Program-made: the position numbers and the translations under genes
In this document: positions 20,236-33,800 of the stretch, in pieces
How the letters are laid out: each line of letters opens with the position of its first letter
How positions within the stretch are numbered: position 1 is the first letter of the stretch
The notes under the pieces: model-generated
What the model was told of the DNA's origin: nothing
Seen by the model: only the letters and a program-made list of their open reading frames with translations
Database searches by the model: none
Assembly: GCA_900155495.1 (NCBI GenBank)
Contig: FTLJ01000215.1
Coordinates: 1-64,000, forward strand
DNA from: Porogramme epimiltina
Taxonomy: Eukaryota; Basidiomycota; Agaricomycetes; Polyporales; Polyporaceae
Length of the DNA stretch: 64,000 nucleotides
Reading direction: 5' to 3'

Positions 20236-23200
20236 TCACCGGCGAGCCACCATCGCCGCGATCGTGAGCATTCCGCCAAGTGCACCTAATGTGCCGACAA
20301 CGGCCCAATGCGTGTACGGCTCGAACGGGCGACGGACTTCGATTCCGGAGCTTACTGTTGCGCCTCTGAAGGAGTACAGTGTGATTCCTGTCATGAACGC
20401 GGTGATCGCCCACGCGAGGAACACGAGTGGGAGGGAGAAAATGATACTTCGTCTCTGCATGGAGAGAGCATATTAGACATGGCGCGTAAGATTAGACACA
20501 ACGTATGATACTTACCGAGAGGACCATGAGGCCTTCTCCGCCAAGAAACATGACTGTCCGGTCGAGTTCTGCTTTGTATCTGAAGAGCGCAATGACCGCG
20601 GAGACCATGCTCGAAGCGGAGAATGCTATTGCCAGGAGCCCAGCCAGTCGTGGTATGTCGTCCAGTTGAGGAAGAGAGAGGAACGTAACCGATGCGCTTA
20701 GAATGACCGCCGCCTGGCAAGCCCATCAGCGACAGCTCAAAGAATCCTAAGTCGTTACTTACCACAAGGCATGCGCACGCGCTGACCATGAGCATCGGGC
20801 CGGCGCTGTACAACCCGCTCTCCTCGTCGAAGCCCTGGTGGAACGTGCGGCTGAGGAAGAGGTACGGGATGCCCAAGCACACGCAGCCGACGACGAAGTC
20901 AAGCACCACACGCGTGAACGGCGTCCGTGGGCGCGGTGCGCCCTTGAGCGCGTCGCGCGGGAGCGGCTTGTGCGGGCGGAAGTGCACCTGGCGCCACTGC
21001 GCGACGCGGAGGAGCACGCGCGAGACCACGCGCGTCTGCACGATAACTGCCGTCCCGGACGTCTCGTTGAACGAGCGGAGGAGGTTCATGAGCTCTTGGC
21101 ACTCTTGGGGGGCGAAGGGAGGGGGTGCGGGCTGCACGGTGGGGAGGAGGCAATCTAGGAAGGGATGAGCGATGGGATGGGGGAAATTTTGATCGGGGAG
21201 TATGTACCTGTGTACGACCACTTCAGTGCGTCCATGGCCTCAGTCTGAGTCTCGGTCGGAAGTGATGTATGCGCAGGATGACCTTCAATGAAACCCCAAT
21301 AACGGTACTCCATGTCGAGTCCTATGGGACGATAAGCTACCATGCAGAAAAATGAAAATGTTCACGTACGATCATCCTCCGAGAAGCGTTCTAAGATTAA
21401 CCCTTCCCCTGAGACGGTCGGGGGTGGCTCCGAGGTTAGGATTCGCATGTTGTGGTTGACCCAACTCTGCTCCGCGTGGCCCTCCTTCCGAAGAGGGACA
21501 CTCTTCAGCCAGAGCTCCCACCCGTCTGGAGCAGGCAGCGACGTATCGCGCGGCACGACTTTCTCGAGGTGCTCGGTGACGTGCTGCAGGAAGCGCGGAT
21601 TGCGCAGGTCGATATCGGTCGTGACACGCCTCGCCTCGTGGTAGAAGTACGATGAGCTGTCCGGGAGGACGTGCTCGTACCACCCGAGTGTGTGCAGCGT
21701 GTGCGAGGCGGCGAGCTCGGCGGTGATGGGACCTGTGTTGAATGTCGCAACGATGTGCGCAGTCTTGCCGCGGGTAGGGACACCCTTGGCATGTGCGTTG
21801 GGCGCAGCCTGTTGAAGAAGAGGGATGCGCTCGCTAGGGAGTCGCAAGGTCAGTAGGTGCAAGAGGAGATGTGTGAAGGTCACCCACTTCGTCATGTCGT
21901 GCGTGCTGCCCGCTAGCGAAGCACCATCGCGTTCACCAAGACTGTACGATGAGTTTGTCATAGGGCTGAAGTAGGGTCAGCATCCCAGAAGCTTTCCGTA
22001 AGGCTATACCACATACCGAGAGGTAATGACGTCCTTCATGGGAGGAAGGGGGAAGGAAATGGGCGTCGGGGATTCTTGAACCATTGATGCGTCAGTATCA
22101 GGATGAGGCTGAACGATAGGTCTATAGTTGTAGTCATGGTTAGTGAAAGCCTTTGAAACCGCAGCGCATACGTACTCAGGCATTTCCACGCTCTTAATAG
22201 GTGGGAGGACCTTGGGCCCCTCTGCATGATAGGGCTCTTGAGAAACAGCGAAGACGTCCGCAAATGGGTCCGAGTCGGAGAAGCTGTCATGGCGTTAGCT
22301 GCCTCTGATTTCGATACACACGCACGCGAAGACATACCGAACACTCCCGCTGCGCCCACGCTTCTGGTCCGGAAGAAGTTGACCGTAAGACGATCCCATG
22401 GACGACTGGCTCGCCCTGGTGGACATCGACTGGGACGTGTCGTGTATACGCTGCACAGGCTCGGGCATGTACTGCACGGGTTCTGGCGTGCGGTGCACGG
22501 GTTCGGGCATACTTGGCTGTGAATGGGCGAGTGCGGAGTCCTCGCCCCAGGCGAAGGTCGACTCGTCGGCGGGAACATGAACGTAGGAAGATTCCGGCAG
22601 ACGCGCAGACTCAGCGGGCTCGGGAGTGCGGGGTGCTGGAACGGGTTCGGGTTCGGATGCTGGAATGGGTTCGGGCTCGGGTGCTGGCGCGACGACCGGA
22701 GCGGGAGGTTCGACGGGCGCGGGCTCAGCGACGGGCGCGACTGTTGGGATATTCTCCGAATCGGTGAAGGCGAAGTAGTCCGCGCGGCGGTCCTCGGAGG
22801 CCGGGGGTTCCACAGGCGCAGAGGAAGGGACGGGCAGGATTTCGACGGTCGGTGGGGGGACAGGTTGTTCCTCAGCGACCGGCGGTGCTTCTCCGGGTGC
22901 GACTACGGGGCTCGGACCCGTAACAGCAACGCTCGGAAGGTCGACCGGGTCGCTGAACCCTAGCGGCTCGGGGGTGAAGTCGTGGTGGGGCTGGGAGGGC
23001 GGGAGAGACGCGGCGAACTGTTCCGGAGAAGCGGTGATCTGCGCGAGGTCCGTTGCAGGTGCGGGTGCGGGTGCGGGCGCCAGAGGAGGTTCTGGGGTTG
23101 GCTCGTGCACCGACACCACGTTTGCGAGGAGAGAAGGACCGACGAGTGCCTCGTTCGCAAAGGCAGCCGCCTCGCGCGCGGGGGACTCTGCGACGGGACT

Positions 23201-23422
23201 TGGTACGGCGCCGATTCCGGAGGCACTTGGTGCGTTGGGGTTGACTTTGAGAGAATCCTTCAAGGACTGCTTGGAGGATTGGCGGGAAAGCGCGGTCTTC
23301 GGAATGGACACGACAGTGGACGCGCGACGCATCGCGGTCGTCATGCGATTCCTGAGGGAGGCCCGTGGGGAGCCCGACGACGTTGAGTCGGCTCTCTTGG
23401 GGTTGGGGCTTGGAGTGGACAT
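20236..23422 (-). CDS. Proline-rich, WW-like, multi-span membrane protein
   Basis: Eight exons (23422-22338, 22283-22176, 22121-22017, 21965-21370, 21321-21208, 21154-20763, 20713-20516, 20454-20236) give 938 residues. The first 360 or so residues are Ser/Thr-rich, then strongly Pro/Glu/Ala-rich and probably disordered. A degenerate WW-like motif (LGWYEHVLPDSSSYFYHEA) lies around residues 500-530, but the second tryptophan is absent. A conserved DMEYRYWGFIEGHP block follows. The last 250 residues hold about four membrane spans (VVLDFVVGCVCLGIPYLFL, LMVSACACLV, LAGLLAIAFSASSMVSAVI, and two near the end). No function is known to me; a basidiomycete-type gene. A shorter relative lies at 37931-38826. 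Confidence 0.75.
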
Positions 23423-24359
23423 GGCGGGGGAGAGCCGGCGGGTAGATCAAGAGGGAGGGTGCAGAGAATTGGAGGCCGGGCTCCTCGATAGGGAAGACGG
23501 AGAGGACGACGTCGACGTATATACTCGCGTAGCAGCCGACTGCCTGGCCGCTTTCTCGAGGCGTGCTGAAACGTGTGCTGAACACAACGTTCGGGGAGCG
23601 TTTTCCACGAGACTGGGAGATAGCGATGCGATGTGTGCCCCCAGATTCGCCTGCGGGACGTGCTGCATACACGTGCCCAAAGACGCACGGGTAGATCACG
23701 TACTCCGGTGGCAGACATTGTCTCCAGCGGACAAAAGCAAGTACAACAACGGCAATCCCGTCGAAGGCAACTCGCACAGGCACAGCCTGTCAATTACTGG
23801 TCTTGGGGGAGCGGGGGCGCGATGGACGTCGCCGGAACACCATGTCCGCTATCACTGCCTCTGAAGATGCGAGACGTGCCCTCCACGCCGTGCCCTCACG
23901 GAGATGAACTGCGCTCTGAAGCTTGCATGCACTCACGATTGACCCTTGCCCAGCATGCCGAACGCGCTATCCCTCACAGAGACTTCTCCTTCTCATCCGG
24001 GCCCGGGCGGAATCAAGTGCATGGTGGCCATGTGCAGCAGGGTGCTTTCAACAGCTGATGTGAAGTTGTGAGGGATGGTGGTGTTTGAGCGCGTTTTCGC
24101 GGCGGAAGAAGTGGTGTGTGACGCGACGTGGGCCTCAGGGATGAGCAGCGCAGGCTGTTCAAGATGGATTCAGTGAAGAGGTTGGAGTCGAGGGGCAAGT
24201 GGAATGCACTGACTGACGCGCGCGCTGTGTCCCGATCAGGCGTCTTCCACGTCTACACGTCCAATCCGCTGTGCCTTTGCTCCCTTCACGCTTACGCTTA
24301 CGACTCACGCACGACCTCTTCGCTCTTCTGGACGATCTGCGCTCCTCCAAGGCGCAATC
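23423..24359. other. Divergent promoter region
   Basis: About 940 bases between the divergently transcribed WW-like gene and the COPI gene. Open frames present are short or shadows, and no domain was recognised. It should contain both promoters. Confidence 0.55.
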
Positions 24360-27300
24360 ATGTTGTTGGACATCAACGTGAGCCCATCCCGCGCATTCAA
24401 TGACCCGTGCTAGAGCGGCCGCTGAGATCCCGAATGCCTATTAGCGGAAACTCTTCACTCGCTCAGATCGCGTAAAAGGCGTCGACTTCCACCCCTCCGA
24501 ACCTTGGATCCTCACTGGTCTTTACAACGGTACGGTCAACATCTACAACCATGAAACTGGCGCGGTGATCAAGACCTTTGAGGTCGCTGAGGTCCCCGTC
24601 CGTTGCGTCCGCTTCATCCCCCGCAAGAACTGGTTCGTCGCCGGCTCCGACGACTTCCAGCTTCGTATCTTCAACTACAACACCCATGAAAAGGTTGCGG
24701 CATTTGAGGCACACCCCGACTATATCCGATGTCTTACCGTTCACCCCACCGCGAGCATCGTCCTCACGGGTAGTGACGATATGACGATCAAGGCATGGGA
24801 CTGGGACAAGCAGTGGAGGTGCATTCAGGTGTGTATTAATGCTTATAATGAACAGGTGTTTTTCTGACCTCCCGTAGACATACGAAGGTCATACTCACTA
24901 TATCATGAACATTGCGGTCAACCCCAAAGACCCCAATACCTTCGCGTCTTCATGTCTCGACCGGACAGTGAAGATGTGGTCCCTCGGCTCTCCCTCACCT
25001 AACTTCACGATGGAAGCACACGACAAGGGTGTCAACTACGTCGAGTTCTACCCCGGTGCCGACAAGCCATACCTCGTTACTGCAAGTGACGACAAGACTG
25101 TCAAGATCTGGGACTACCTCAGCAAGAGCTGCGTGCAAACTCTTGAGGGCCACTCTAACAACGTCCTTTTCGCCGTCTTCCATCCCAACCTTCCTCTCAT
25201 CATCAGTGGTGGCGAAGACGGCACGGTCAAGCTCTGGAACAGCGGTACATACCGTTTGGAGAACACCCTCAGCTATGCCCTGGAGCGTGCTTGGTGCGTG
25301 GCCATCCGCAAGACTGCGAACGAGGTGGCCGTTGGTTATGACGAGGGTCTCGTCGTCGTTAAGGTTCGTACAACCTACGCCGTGTAATTCTACCCCCCTT
25401 AAACCCCCCTGTAGCTCGGTCGCGACGAGCCGACGTTCAGCATGGACACCTCCGGCAAGCTCGTTTACACGCGCAATAACGAGGTCCTCTCCACGAACAT
25501 CCAGACAATTCAGGAGGATTCCGTCACGGACGGCAACCGGATACCGCTCTCGGTCAAGGAGCTGGGCACAACTGAAGTGTTCGCAACGTCGCTCGTGCAC
25601 TCACCCAACGGCCGCTTCGTGACCGTCGTCGGCGACGGGGAGTACATCGTGTACACCGCGCTCGCTTGGCGCAACAAGGCGTTCGGGAACGGCAACTCGT
25701 TCGCGTGGGCGGGCGATTCGAACACGTACGCGGTGCTCGAGGGCCGCATGAAGGTGCGCGTGTACAAGAACTTCAGGGAGCGCGGCGGCGCGGGCATGAA
25801 GGGCGCGGGGTCGTGGGCGATCGATGGCATTCACGGCGGCACGCTCCTCGGAGCGCGGGGCGCTGGGTTTGTTCTCTTCTGGGACTGGGAGTCCGGCGAG
25901 ATTGTGCGGAGGATAGAGGTGGACGCCAAGAACGTAAGTCGTGTTTTGAGACGGCCAATGGCAACGGTTTACGGATTCTATGGGTTCTGTAGGTCTTCTG
26001 GTCTGGCACTGGAAACTTGGTCGCGATCGCGTCAGAAGAGTCCTTCTACGTCCTCCGTTTCGACAGGGATGCGTACAACGAGAAGCTTGAGTCTGGCGCG
26101 GACGTCGGGGATGAAGGCGTGGAAGAGGCCTTTGAGTTGGTTGCCGAGATCTCCGACAAGTAAGTCGCGTGTCTTCATTTTAACGCCGTTATCTTACGGG
26201 GAAACAGCGTCAAGACAGCGAAGTGGATAGGCGACTGCTTCATCTATACCACTGCCGCCAACCGCCTCAACTACTTTATCGGGTCAGAGTCCTATACCAT
26301 CACCCCCTTCGATAGGTAAATTGTCAAGATTACATGTCAAGGGATGTACTAATTGGTTTCAGCCCTCTATTCCTTCTGGGCTACGTCCCCGCACACAACC
26401 GCGTCTACCTTGTAGACAAGGATGTGAACGTCTTCAGCTATTCGTTGTCGCTCAGTGTAGTGGAGTACCAGACTGCGGTCCTAAGGGAAGATATGGATGC
26501 GGCAAACGAAATTCTGCCTTCCATACCCAAAGAGCACCGCAACAAAATTGCGAGTTTCCTTGAGGGGCGAGGTATGTGCATCGCAAGTCTCGTTATGGTT
26601 ATTTTTTCTGAATGAAACATAGGTCTCAAGGAGCTCGCATTGGAGGTCACGACAGACCCGGACCAGAAGTTCGAGCTGTCCTTGCAGCTGGAGGACTTGG
26701 ATGCGGCCGTGGAGATCGCACGAACAGTACCAGAGCTGGAGGCCGAGACGAAGTGGAAGGCCATTGGTGACCGCGCACTGGCGGTGTGGCGGTTCGACCT
26801 CGCACGGGAAAGCTTCGAGAAGGCAGGAGATCTGAGCGCGCTGATGCTCCTGCTCCTCGCAACGGGGGACCGGGACGGCTTAACCAAACTGGCGGCACAG
26901 GCAGGCACGTACACGTGGTAGTCGTTGTGGAGCCACCCCCCTGACGTCACTTACCCACACCCACAGAGGAAAAGGGCCAGAACAACCTCGCGTTCGCCAC
27001 CCTGCTGCAGCTGGGGGACCCGAAGCCGTGCGTCGACCTGTTGATCAAGACGCACCGTGCGCCCGAGGCGGCGACGTTCGCGCGCACGTACGCGCCGTCG
27101 AAGGTGCCCGAGGCGGTGCAGGCGTGGCGCGCGGACCTGCGGGCGAAAAACCGCACGAAGCTTGCGGCGGCGGTCGCGGACCCCTCGAGCAACCCGGAGA
27201 TGTTCGAGGAGGGGTGGGAGGAGGCGCTGCAGCGCGAGGCGAGCGCGCCGGCGCCCGGTGCACTGCTCTTGAATGGAGACTCAGGTGGGTCCAGAGCTTG

Positions 27301-27390
27301 ATCTATTTCTCCCGGGCTTCGTGGCCGCTGACGTCGACTGGGCGCGCGCCTGTAGGAGACGAAGAGGACGATGAGGAGGACGAAGAGTAG
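24360..27390 (+). CDS. SEC27: Coatomer subunit beta' (COPI coat)
   Basis: Part of the COPI coat that returns vesicles from Golgi to ER and recognises dilysine tails. Ten exons (24360-24377, 24445-24828, 24878-25363, 25415-25933, 25993-26159, 26208-26315, 26363-26571, 26623-26904, 26967-27284, 27356-27390) give 841 residues, normal for the family. The start MLLDIN, then [17 protein letters not shown], is split by the first intron as expected. WD40 repeats fill residues 1-300 ([40 protein letters not shown]). A second propeller reaches about 590, then an alpha-solenoid ([20 protein letters not shown]). The tail is acidic. The eighth intron (26905-26966) needs a GC donor. Confidence 0.95.
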
Positions 27391-27800
27391 CGGTGTCGTA
27401 CATAGGACTGTTGTGTAATTATTCTGGATGTATGGTGCTGTGACGTTCTCGCGGTTTGTGCGTACCCGCCCGCCATTCTCATGGCGATGATTTCCGGCCG
27501 TTGCGCGGTGACAAGAGTCTGAATGGGAAACGCCGAGCGGCCGGGCAGGCGAGCCCGCGTTGAAGGGGCCACTATAAGCCCGGGATTAGGACTGGAAACA
27601 AGGCCGGACCGAGATTGTTAGGTGACGAAACGTGATCTCGGCGGCGGTGGCGTCACGGCCGGGACGGGCGTCTGTGTCCACGCCCAAGCGGAGAGCGGAG
27701 CCCTGCAGAGGAACCCGCTCGCTGTATTTCTCCACCTCTCGTCGTCTGCTCACTGTCCCGGGCGGCGTCGACGCCCTCCCTCCCCTCTTTTCCTTAGGCC
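27391..27800. other. Spacer upstream of chitin synthase
   Basis: About 410 bases between COPI and chitin synthase. The last 120 bases are C/T-rich, typical of a fungal 5' leader. No gene seen. Confidence 0.55.
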
Positions 27801-30800
27801 ATGGCCTCCGCAATTGCCGCACAGGCTATCGCCTCTGGCGACCTCGCCGACCTCGTCTCTTCCTCTTCATCCGCGACTGTCTACCCTTCTGACGACACCA
27901 TCCTCGCTGTTCTCCAAGCTCGCTTTCGTGCAGATCTACCCTATACTAGAGTTGGCGCCTCCAATCTCATCGTCGTTAATCCCTACAAGACCCTCGCTAA
28001 TGTGAACGACATCAGCGCAAAGGAGTACGAAGAGCGGTGTTACAAGGACACCAGCTTCCCCCTCCCCGGCGCCGCCAGCCTACCACCCCATTTGTATGAC
28101 CTCGCCGCGAGAGTATACCTTCTCATGAGGAGAAGGATGGAGTCTCAAGCAGTAGTCTTTCGGTGAGTCGCGCCCCAAGTGTCTTGTTACGACGCGTATG
28201 AACATCGGCGCCCAGCGGGATTACTGCCTCCGGGAAGAGCGCCAGCTCCCAGCTCCTCATCAACCAGATCCTCCGGTTGTCTACACACTCCAAGAAAGAG
28301 GCAAAGCTCGCGGACCAGATCAAGTCGCTCACGACACTCCTCGATTCCTTTGGGAACGCGAAGACGCTCATTAACCCCAATGCCTCCCGGCACAGTCGGT
28401 ACCTCGAGCTCCACTTCAACGACCGTGGACGCATACAGGGAGCCAAGGTGCTCACGTTTGGTCTCGACAAGTCCCGGCTCGCACGTCTCTCTTTTGAAGA
28501 ACGGACGTACCACGTTTTCTACCAATTCCTCGCGGGTGCCACGCCTGAGGAGCGGGATCGCTATGGATTGGAGGACGTGTCCGACTACGCCCTTCTGGCC
28601 TCCTCGGGATGTTACCGCCTTCCCTCCGGCCCATTCAGCGACGATGGGATTGCAATGGACGAACTGCGGGCCGCGATGAAGGCGCTCGGGTTCAAGCCCA
28701 AACACCTCACGGCTATTTTCAGCCTCCTCGTCGCTATTTTGCTCCTTGGGAACCTCCAGTTCGGCGAGGCGGACGCACGTGACGTCTCTGCGTACGTCGC
28801 GAACCAGCCCGTTCTGGACCAGGTCGCGCGGATGCTGGGCGTGCCTGCGGAGGAGCTGAGCGAGGTGTTGACGAACAAGACGAGCTATGTCCGCAAGGAG
28901 CTGTACACGGTCATGATGAACGCTCAACAGAGTGCCACCCAACGCGACCAACTCGCGAAGGACCTCTATGCTATCCTGTTCGCGTTCGTCACGGAGACGG
29001 CCAACCACAAGGTCGCGCCCGGATCGCAGGACCCCCCGCCCTCGACCCAGATCATCCTTTTCGATCAGCCTGGGTTCCAGACCAAGGGCATCACTCAGTC
29101 GGCATCCATGTACTTCGGCGGCCCTACTCCTCTCATCGGCACGCAAACCCAGTCCGGTTTCGAGGAATTCTGCATCAATTTCTCGAACGAGCTCGTCCAC
29201 TCCTACGTTCTCCGCAATACTTTTGAGGACTCCGTCGGCTATAACAGTCAGTTGACGGGTGATGGCGTCACCCTCCCTGCGATCTCCATCATGGACAACG
29301 CTGGCTGTGTCGAGCTGTTGCGTGGCGCTCAGCTCAGCGAGCGCGCACACCGTAAGCCCGGAGGCGTCCTCGGCGTAGTCAACAAGTCATGCTCATCGTT
29401 CAAGTCGGGGAAGAGCGGCGACAAGAAGGAAGAGGAGATGCTCCAAGAGCTCGTCTCGCGATTCGGTGTCCACGCGTCCTTCATTGCGCCTGGCAGCGCG
29501 GAGGCCCCCGACCAGATGACCTTCGGCGTCAACCACTATGCCGGCAGCTCAACGTACGACGTGCGCGGGTTCATTGAGAAGGACACGGATATTCTCGACT
29601 GCGCTTTCGTCACTCTTCTCCGCAACTCGACCGATCCATTCATTGCGAAGCTCATGGCTGGTCCTAGTCTGGCAACGGAGCGCCACTCTAAAGACGAAAG
29701 CATCATCGTCCAGGCGCAAGTCTCCTCCCGTCCCCTACGGTCCCCAACCACCGTCGTGTCTCGCGATGGGACCACTGTCGCACCCGGTGAAGAGCACTCC
29801 CGGCTCGATCCCTCGAAGGTTTACCCGGTGTCCACGCAGTTGAACTACACCCTTTCCGAGGTCATGTTCAATCTCGACCGAACACGCTTGTGGAACGTTT
29901 CGTGCATCCGCCCGAACGACTCCGGCATGGCGAATTCGTTCGACAAGCGTCGCGTCAAGGCTCAGATCCGCGCGCTACTCCTGCCTGATGTTGTCTCCAG
30001 GCGGAAGCAGGACCTCATCGTCGATTTCGAGCAGACCGCATTCTGCGATCGTTTTGTGCCGACCATCCGGGGGTCCGAGGCGGAGCGTATTCGGCAGTGC
30101 GCGTCGTCGAATGGCTGGAAGGAGGGCGAAGACTTCGTCGTTGGTCATCGCATGATCTGGCTGACGTACGGCGCGTGGAAGGTGGTCGAAGACGTCCTCC
30201 GCGCAACCGAGAAGGACTTGAAGCGGGGCGGTACCGAAGTAGGTGACGACGAAAGCGTTGTCCCCGACGACACTACGGAGTACACCCACCAAGAGTCGCT
30301 CACCCCTGGTACCTACTATGCGGGTCACGAAAGCGAAGACAACCTCCTTCTCAACCGCGGGGCCGGCGCGCCGCGAGCCGCCTTCCCCACGCCCATGACG
30401 CCCGGTCAGCCTGCGACTCCGGCTTACAGCGAGGCAGGTGAAGGTTGGGGGTCAGAGTGGGACAAGGAGGGCGCAAGCCGCTCACCACCGAACGGCGGAA
30501 CTCCAAAGGAGGGCGAGATGATCGCGAAGGCCCCGAACACCGTTGAGGAAGTCCCAACGAGCCGATCGCGGCGCAATTGGCTCTTCGTCGTCCGCATGAC
30601 TACATGGTGGATCCCGGCGTTTGTGCTTGCGAATGTCGGACGAATGAAGCGGCCGGACGTTCAGCTTGCGTGGCGAGAAAAGGTCACCATCTTCTGGCTC
30701 ATCTTCTTGTTCAACGGCATCGTCATCTTCTACATCATCGAGTTTGGCCGCCTCCTCTGCCCCGACTTCGACAAGGCGTGGTCGCTTAACGAGGTCAACC

Positions 30801-33800
30801 AACATACGGCAGATAACGACTATTGGGTTACCATCCAGGGCTCCGTCTACGACGTCTCGAACTTCATCCATGGGCAACACTCCGACATCGCTAACGAGAA
30901 GAGTAACACCGACGATGTCCTAGAAGAACTCGCTGGTCTCGATCTCACCGGATACTTCCCCCCTCCGCTTTACCTCGCTTGCACAGGTCTCGTCAGTGCG
31001 ACGGACCTTGAGCTCACCCCTGCCAACTTCACTGCCGTGGTGACAACTGCTGAGCACAAGTCTGGACCAACGTTCGGCACGACCGGGTCGAAGCTCGCCG
31101 ATCGCGACTGGTATACTGCGACGTTCCTCCCAAAGATCCGTCAGTTCAGGAAGGGTCCGCTAGTGTGGGAAAAGAAGGAAATCTCGGCGCAAGCAAGTGA
31201 CGCGGACAACCAGAGGTGAGTTCGCCTGCAGTCGGTAGATTTATAGGATCGCATTGACCTCGGGTCACAGGTTCTGGGCCATCTACAACGACCAGGTGTT
31301 CGACTTGTCAGACTACATCAACTCCAACTCGCTCAGTAGCACGGACTTCGGTTTCTTGAACGACGACATCGTTTCGCTCTTCCAGCAACAGCCCGGGCAG
31401 GATATCACAAAGCAGCTGGACGAGGTTTTGGGCACGCTTGACACCGACGTACAGGAGCAGAACATGAACTGTATCAGCAACATCGGTTTCTACGGCAAGC
31501 CCGACTTCCGCAAATCTGCTCGGTGCCAGGTCCAGAACATCCTCCTGCTGGTCATCTCGATCATCCTCATGGTGTCCATTGGAGTCAAGTGTAAGTGTAC
31601 TACCCGTTTGTCTTTTCGTGTGCCGTCCTGACACGTTGCAGTTATCGCCGCCTTGCAACTGACGCCGAAGCGCAACCCCGAAATGCTGGACAAGTTCGTT
31701 CTCTGCCAAGTTCCTTGCTACACAGAAGGCGAAGAGTCTCTCCGCCGTACGATCGACTCCCTGGCCGCTCTGCACTATGATGACAAGCGCAAGCTTATCT
31801 TCATTATCTGCGACGGTAACATCATCGGTACTGGAAACGATCGTACCACGCCTCGCATCGTCCTTGATGTGCTCGGCGTCGACCCGAAGCTCGATCCCGA
31901 ACCGCTTCTCTACAAGGCTATCGGCGAAGGTTCGAAGCAGCTCAACTACGGCAAGATCTACTCTGGTCTGTACGAGTTTGAAGGCCACGTTGTCCCGTAA
32001 GCCATAGTCTATCTTCTCCCGCGTTATACCATCTCAATGTCATCCCGAAGGTACATCGTCGTCGTCAAAGTTGGCAAGCCCACAGAGCGCACGAAGCCCG
32101 GTAACCGAGGAAAGCGTGATAGTCAGATTCTTGTCATGCAGTACCTCAACCGTGTCCACTTCGACGCTCCGATGGCGCCGCTCGAGCTGGAGATCTACCA
32201 CCAGATGCGTAATGTCATCGGTATTGACCCGGCCTTCTACGAGTACATTTTCACTGTCGATGCCGATACGGTAAGCACTGCGCGGAACTTGTTCTCAATG
32301 ACTGCTAATTGCTTCGCTGTAGACTGTCACGCCGGACTCCCTTAACCGACTGGTCGCATGCACAGCTGACGACTCCAGTATCATCGGTATCTGCGGTGAG
32401 ACGAAGCTCGACAACGAGGAAGGCTCTTGGTGGACGATGATTCAGGTACGTCCTACGGCCTCTCCTTCACTCGAGCGGGATTGAACATTAGACTTGACAG
32501 GTCTACGAGTACTACATCTCCCACCACCTGTCCAAGGCCTTCGAGAGTCTGTTCGGCTCCGTCACGTGTCTTCCCGGATGTTTCTCGATGTACCGCATCC
32601 GTACCGCGGACAAGGGTCGGCCGATCATTATTTCCAACCGCGTCATCGAGGAATACGCCGAGCCGATCGTCGACACGCTTCACAAGAAGAATCTCTTCTC
32701 GCTTGGTGAAGATCGGTACCTCACGACGCTTCTCCTCAAGCACTTCCCGACATTCAGGTCAAAGTTCACTCCAGACGCTGTCGCGCATACGATCGCCCCC
32801 GAGTCATGGCGCGTGCTATTCTCCCAACGTCGTCGGTGGATCAACTCGACAGTGCACAACCTGTGCGAGCTTGTTTTCCTCCCGGAGCTGTTCGGATTCT
32901 GCTGTTTCTCCATGCGGTTCTTCGTCTTCGTCGATCTGCTCGGTACCCTCATCCTCCCGTCGACGGTCGTCTACGTAAGCCTCGTCATGTCATATGTCGT
33001 CCACCAGATGCTAACACGCGTTCGTAGCTCGTGTATCTCATCGTCGTTGTCGCTCTTGGCAAAGCTCCTCTGCCGCTTCTCTCCCTGATCATGTTAGCAG
33101 CGGTATATGGTCTACAGGTGAGTTTGAAGAAATTGATATTTTTCAATAAGTACTAATATGCCTTCAGGCTCTCATCTTCTTGCTCAAGCGCGAGTTCATG
33201 CTTATTGGCTGGATGGTCGTCTACCTTCTCTCGTAAGCATCACCTATTGAAGATTGGAACGTGTCTAACATCCATTACAGGTACCCGGTGTACAGTTTCT
33301 TCCTCCCGATTTACGCGTTCTGGTGCATGGACGACTTCAGTTGGGGTAACACTCGTCTGGTCATTGGCGAGGGAAGCAACAAGAAGGTCATCATGAACGA
33401 CGACGAGAAGTACGACGAGTCTATGATTCCTCTCAAGAAGTTCAGCGGTACGCAAAGCTGGTGATGTAACTTGATGCAATGAGCTGACTTTGCAACAGAG
33501 TACGAGGCTGAAGCTTGGGAGACTGGGTCAAGACATTCGGACGAGACCGGTTACCAGAGCAAGTCTCCCTCGGGCGCACGGTCTCGCGGTCCTGCCTCGA
33601 GAACCCACTCACCACGTCCAAGCTATCATCAATCACAAGCGGGCGACTATTATCGGGACACGAATGTCACGAACCCCCAGGGCTCGACGTACCACGGCAA
33701 CGGCTCACAAAGCAATCTGTCGCACTACGGCGGTGCGCAGAACCCCTTCGCCGGGGTGCCTCAGCTTCCGTTCATGCCGTTCGCGGGGTCGGCCTCCGTA

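Noticed and set aside
22872..23783. 303-codon minus-strand open frame overlapping the WW-like gene
   Set aside because: Frame shadow of the Pro-rich first exon; the chosen frame splices into the conserved downstream protein, this one does not.
28187..29350. 387-codon minus-strand open frame
   Set aside because: Lies antisense to the conserved myosin-like head of chitin synthase; a codon-bias shadow.
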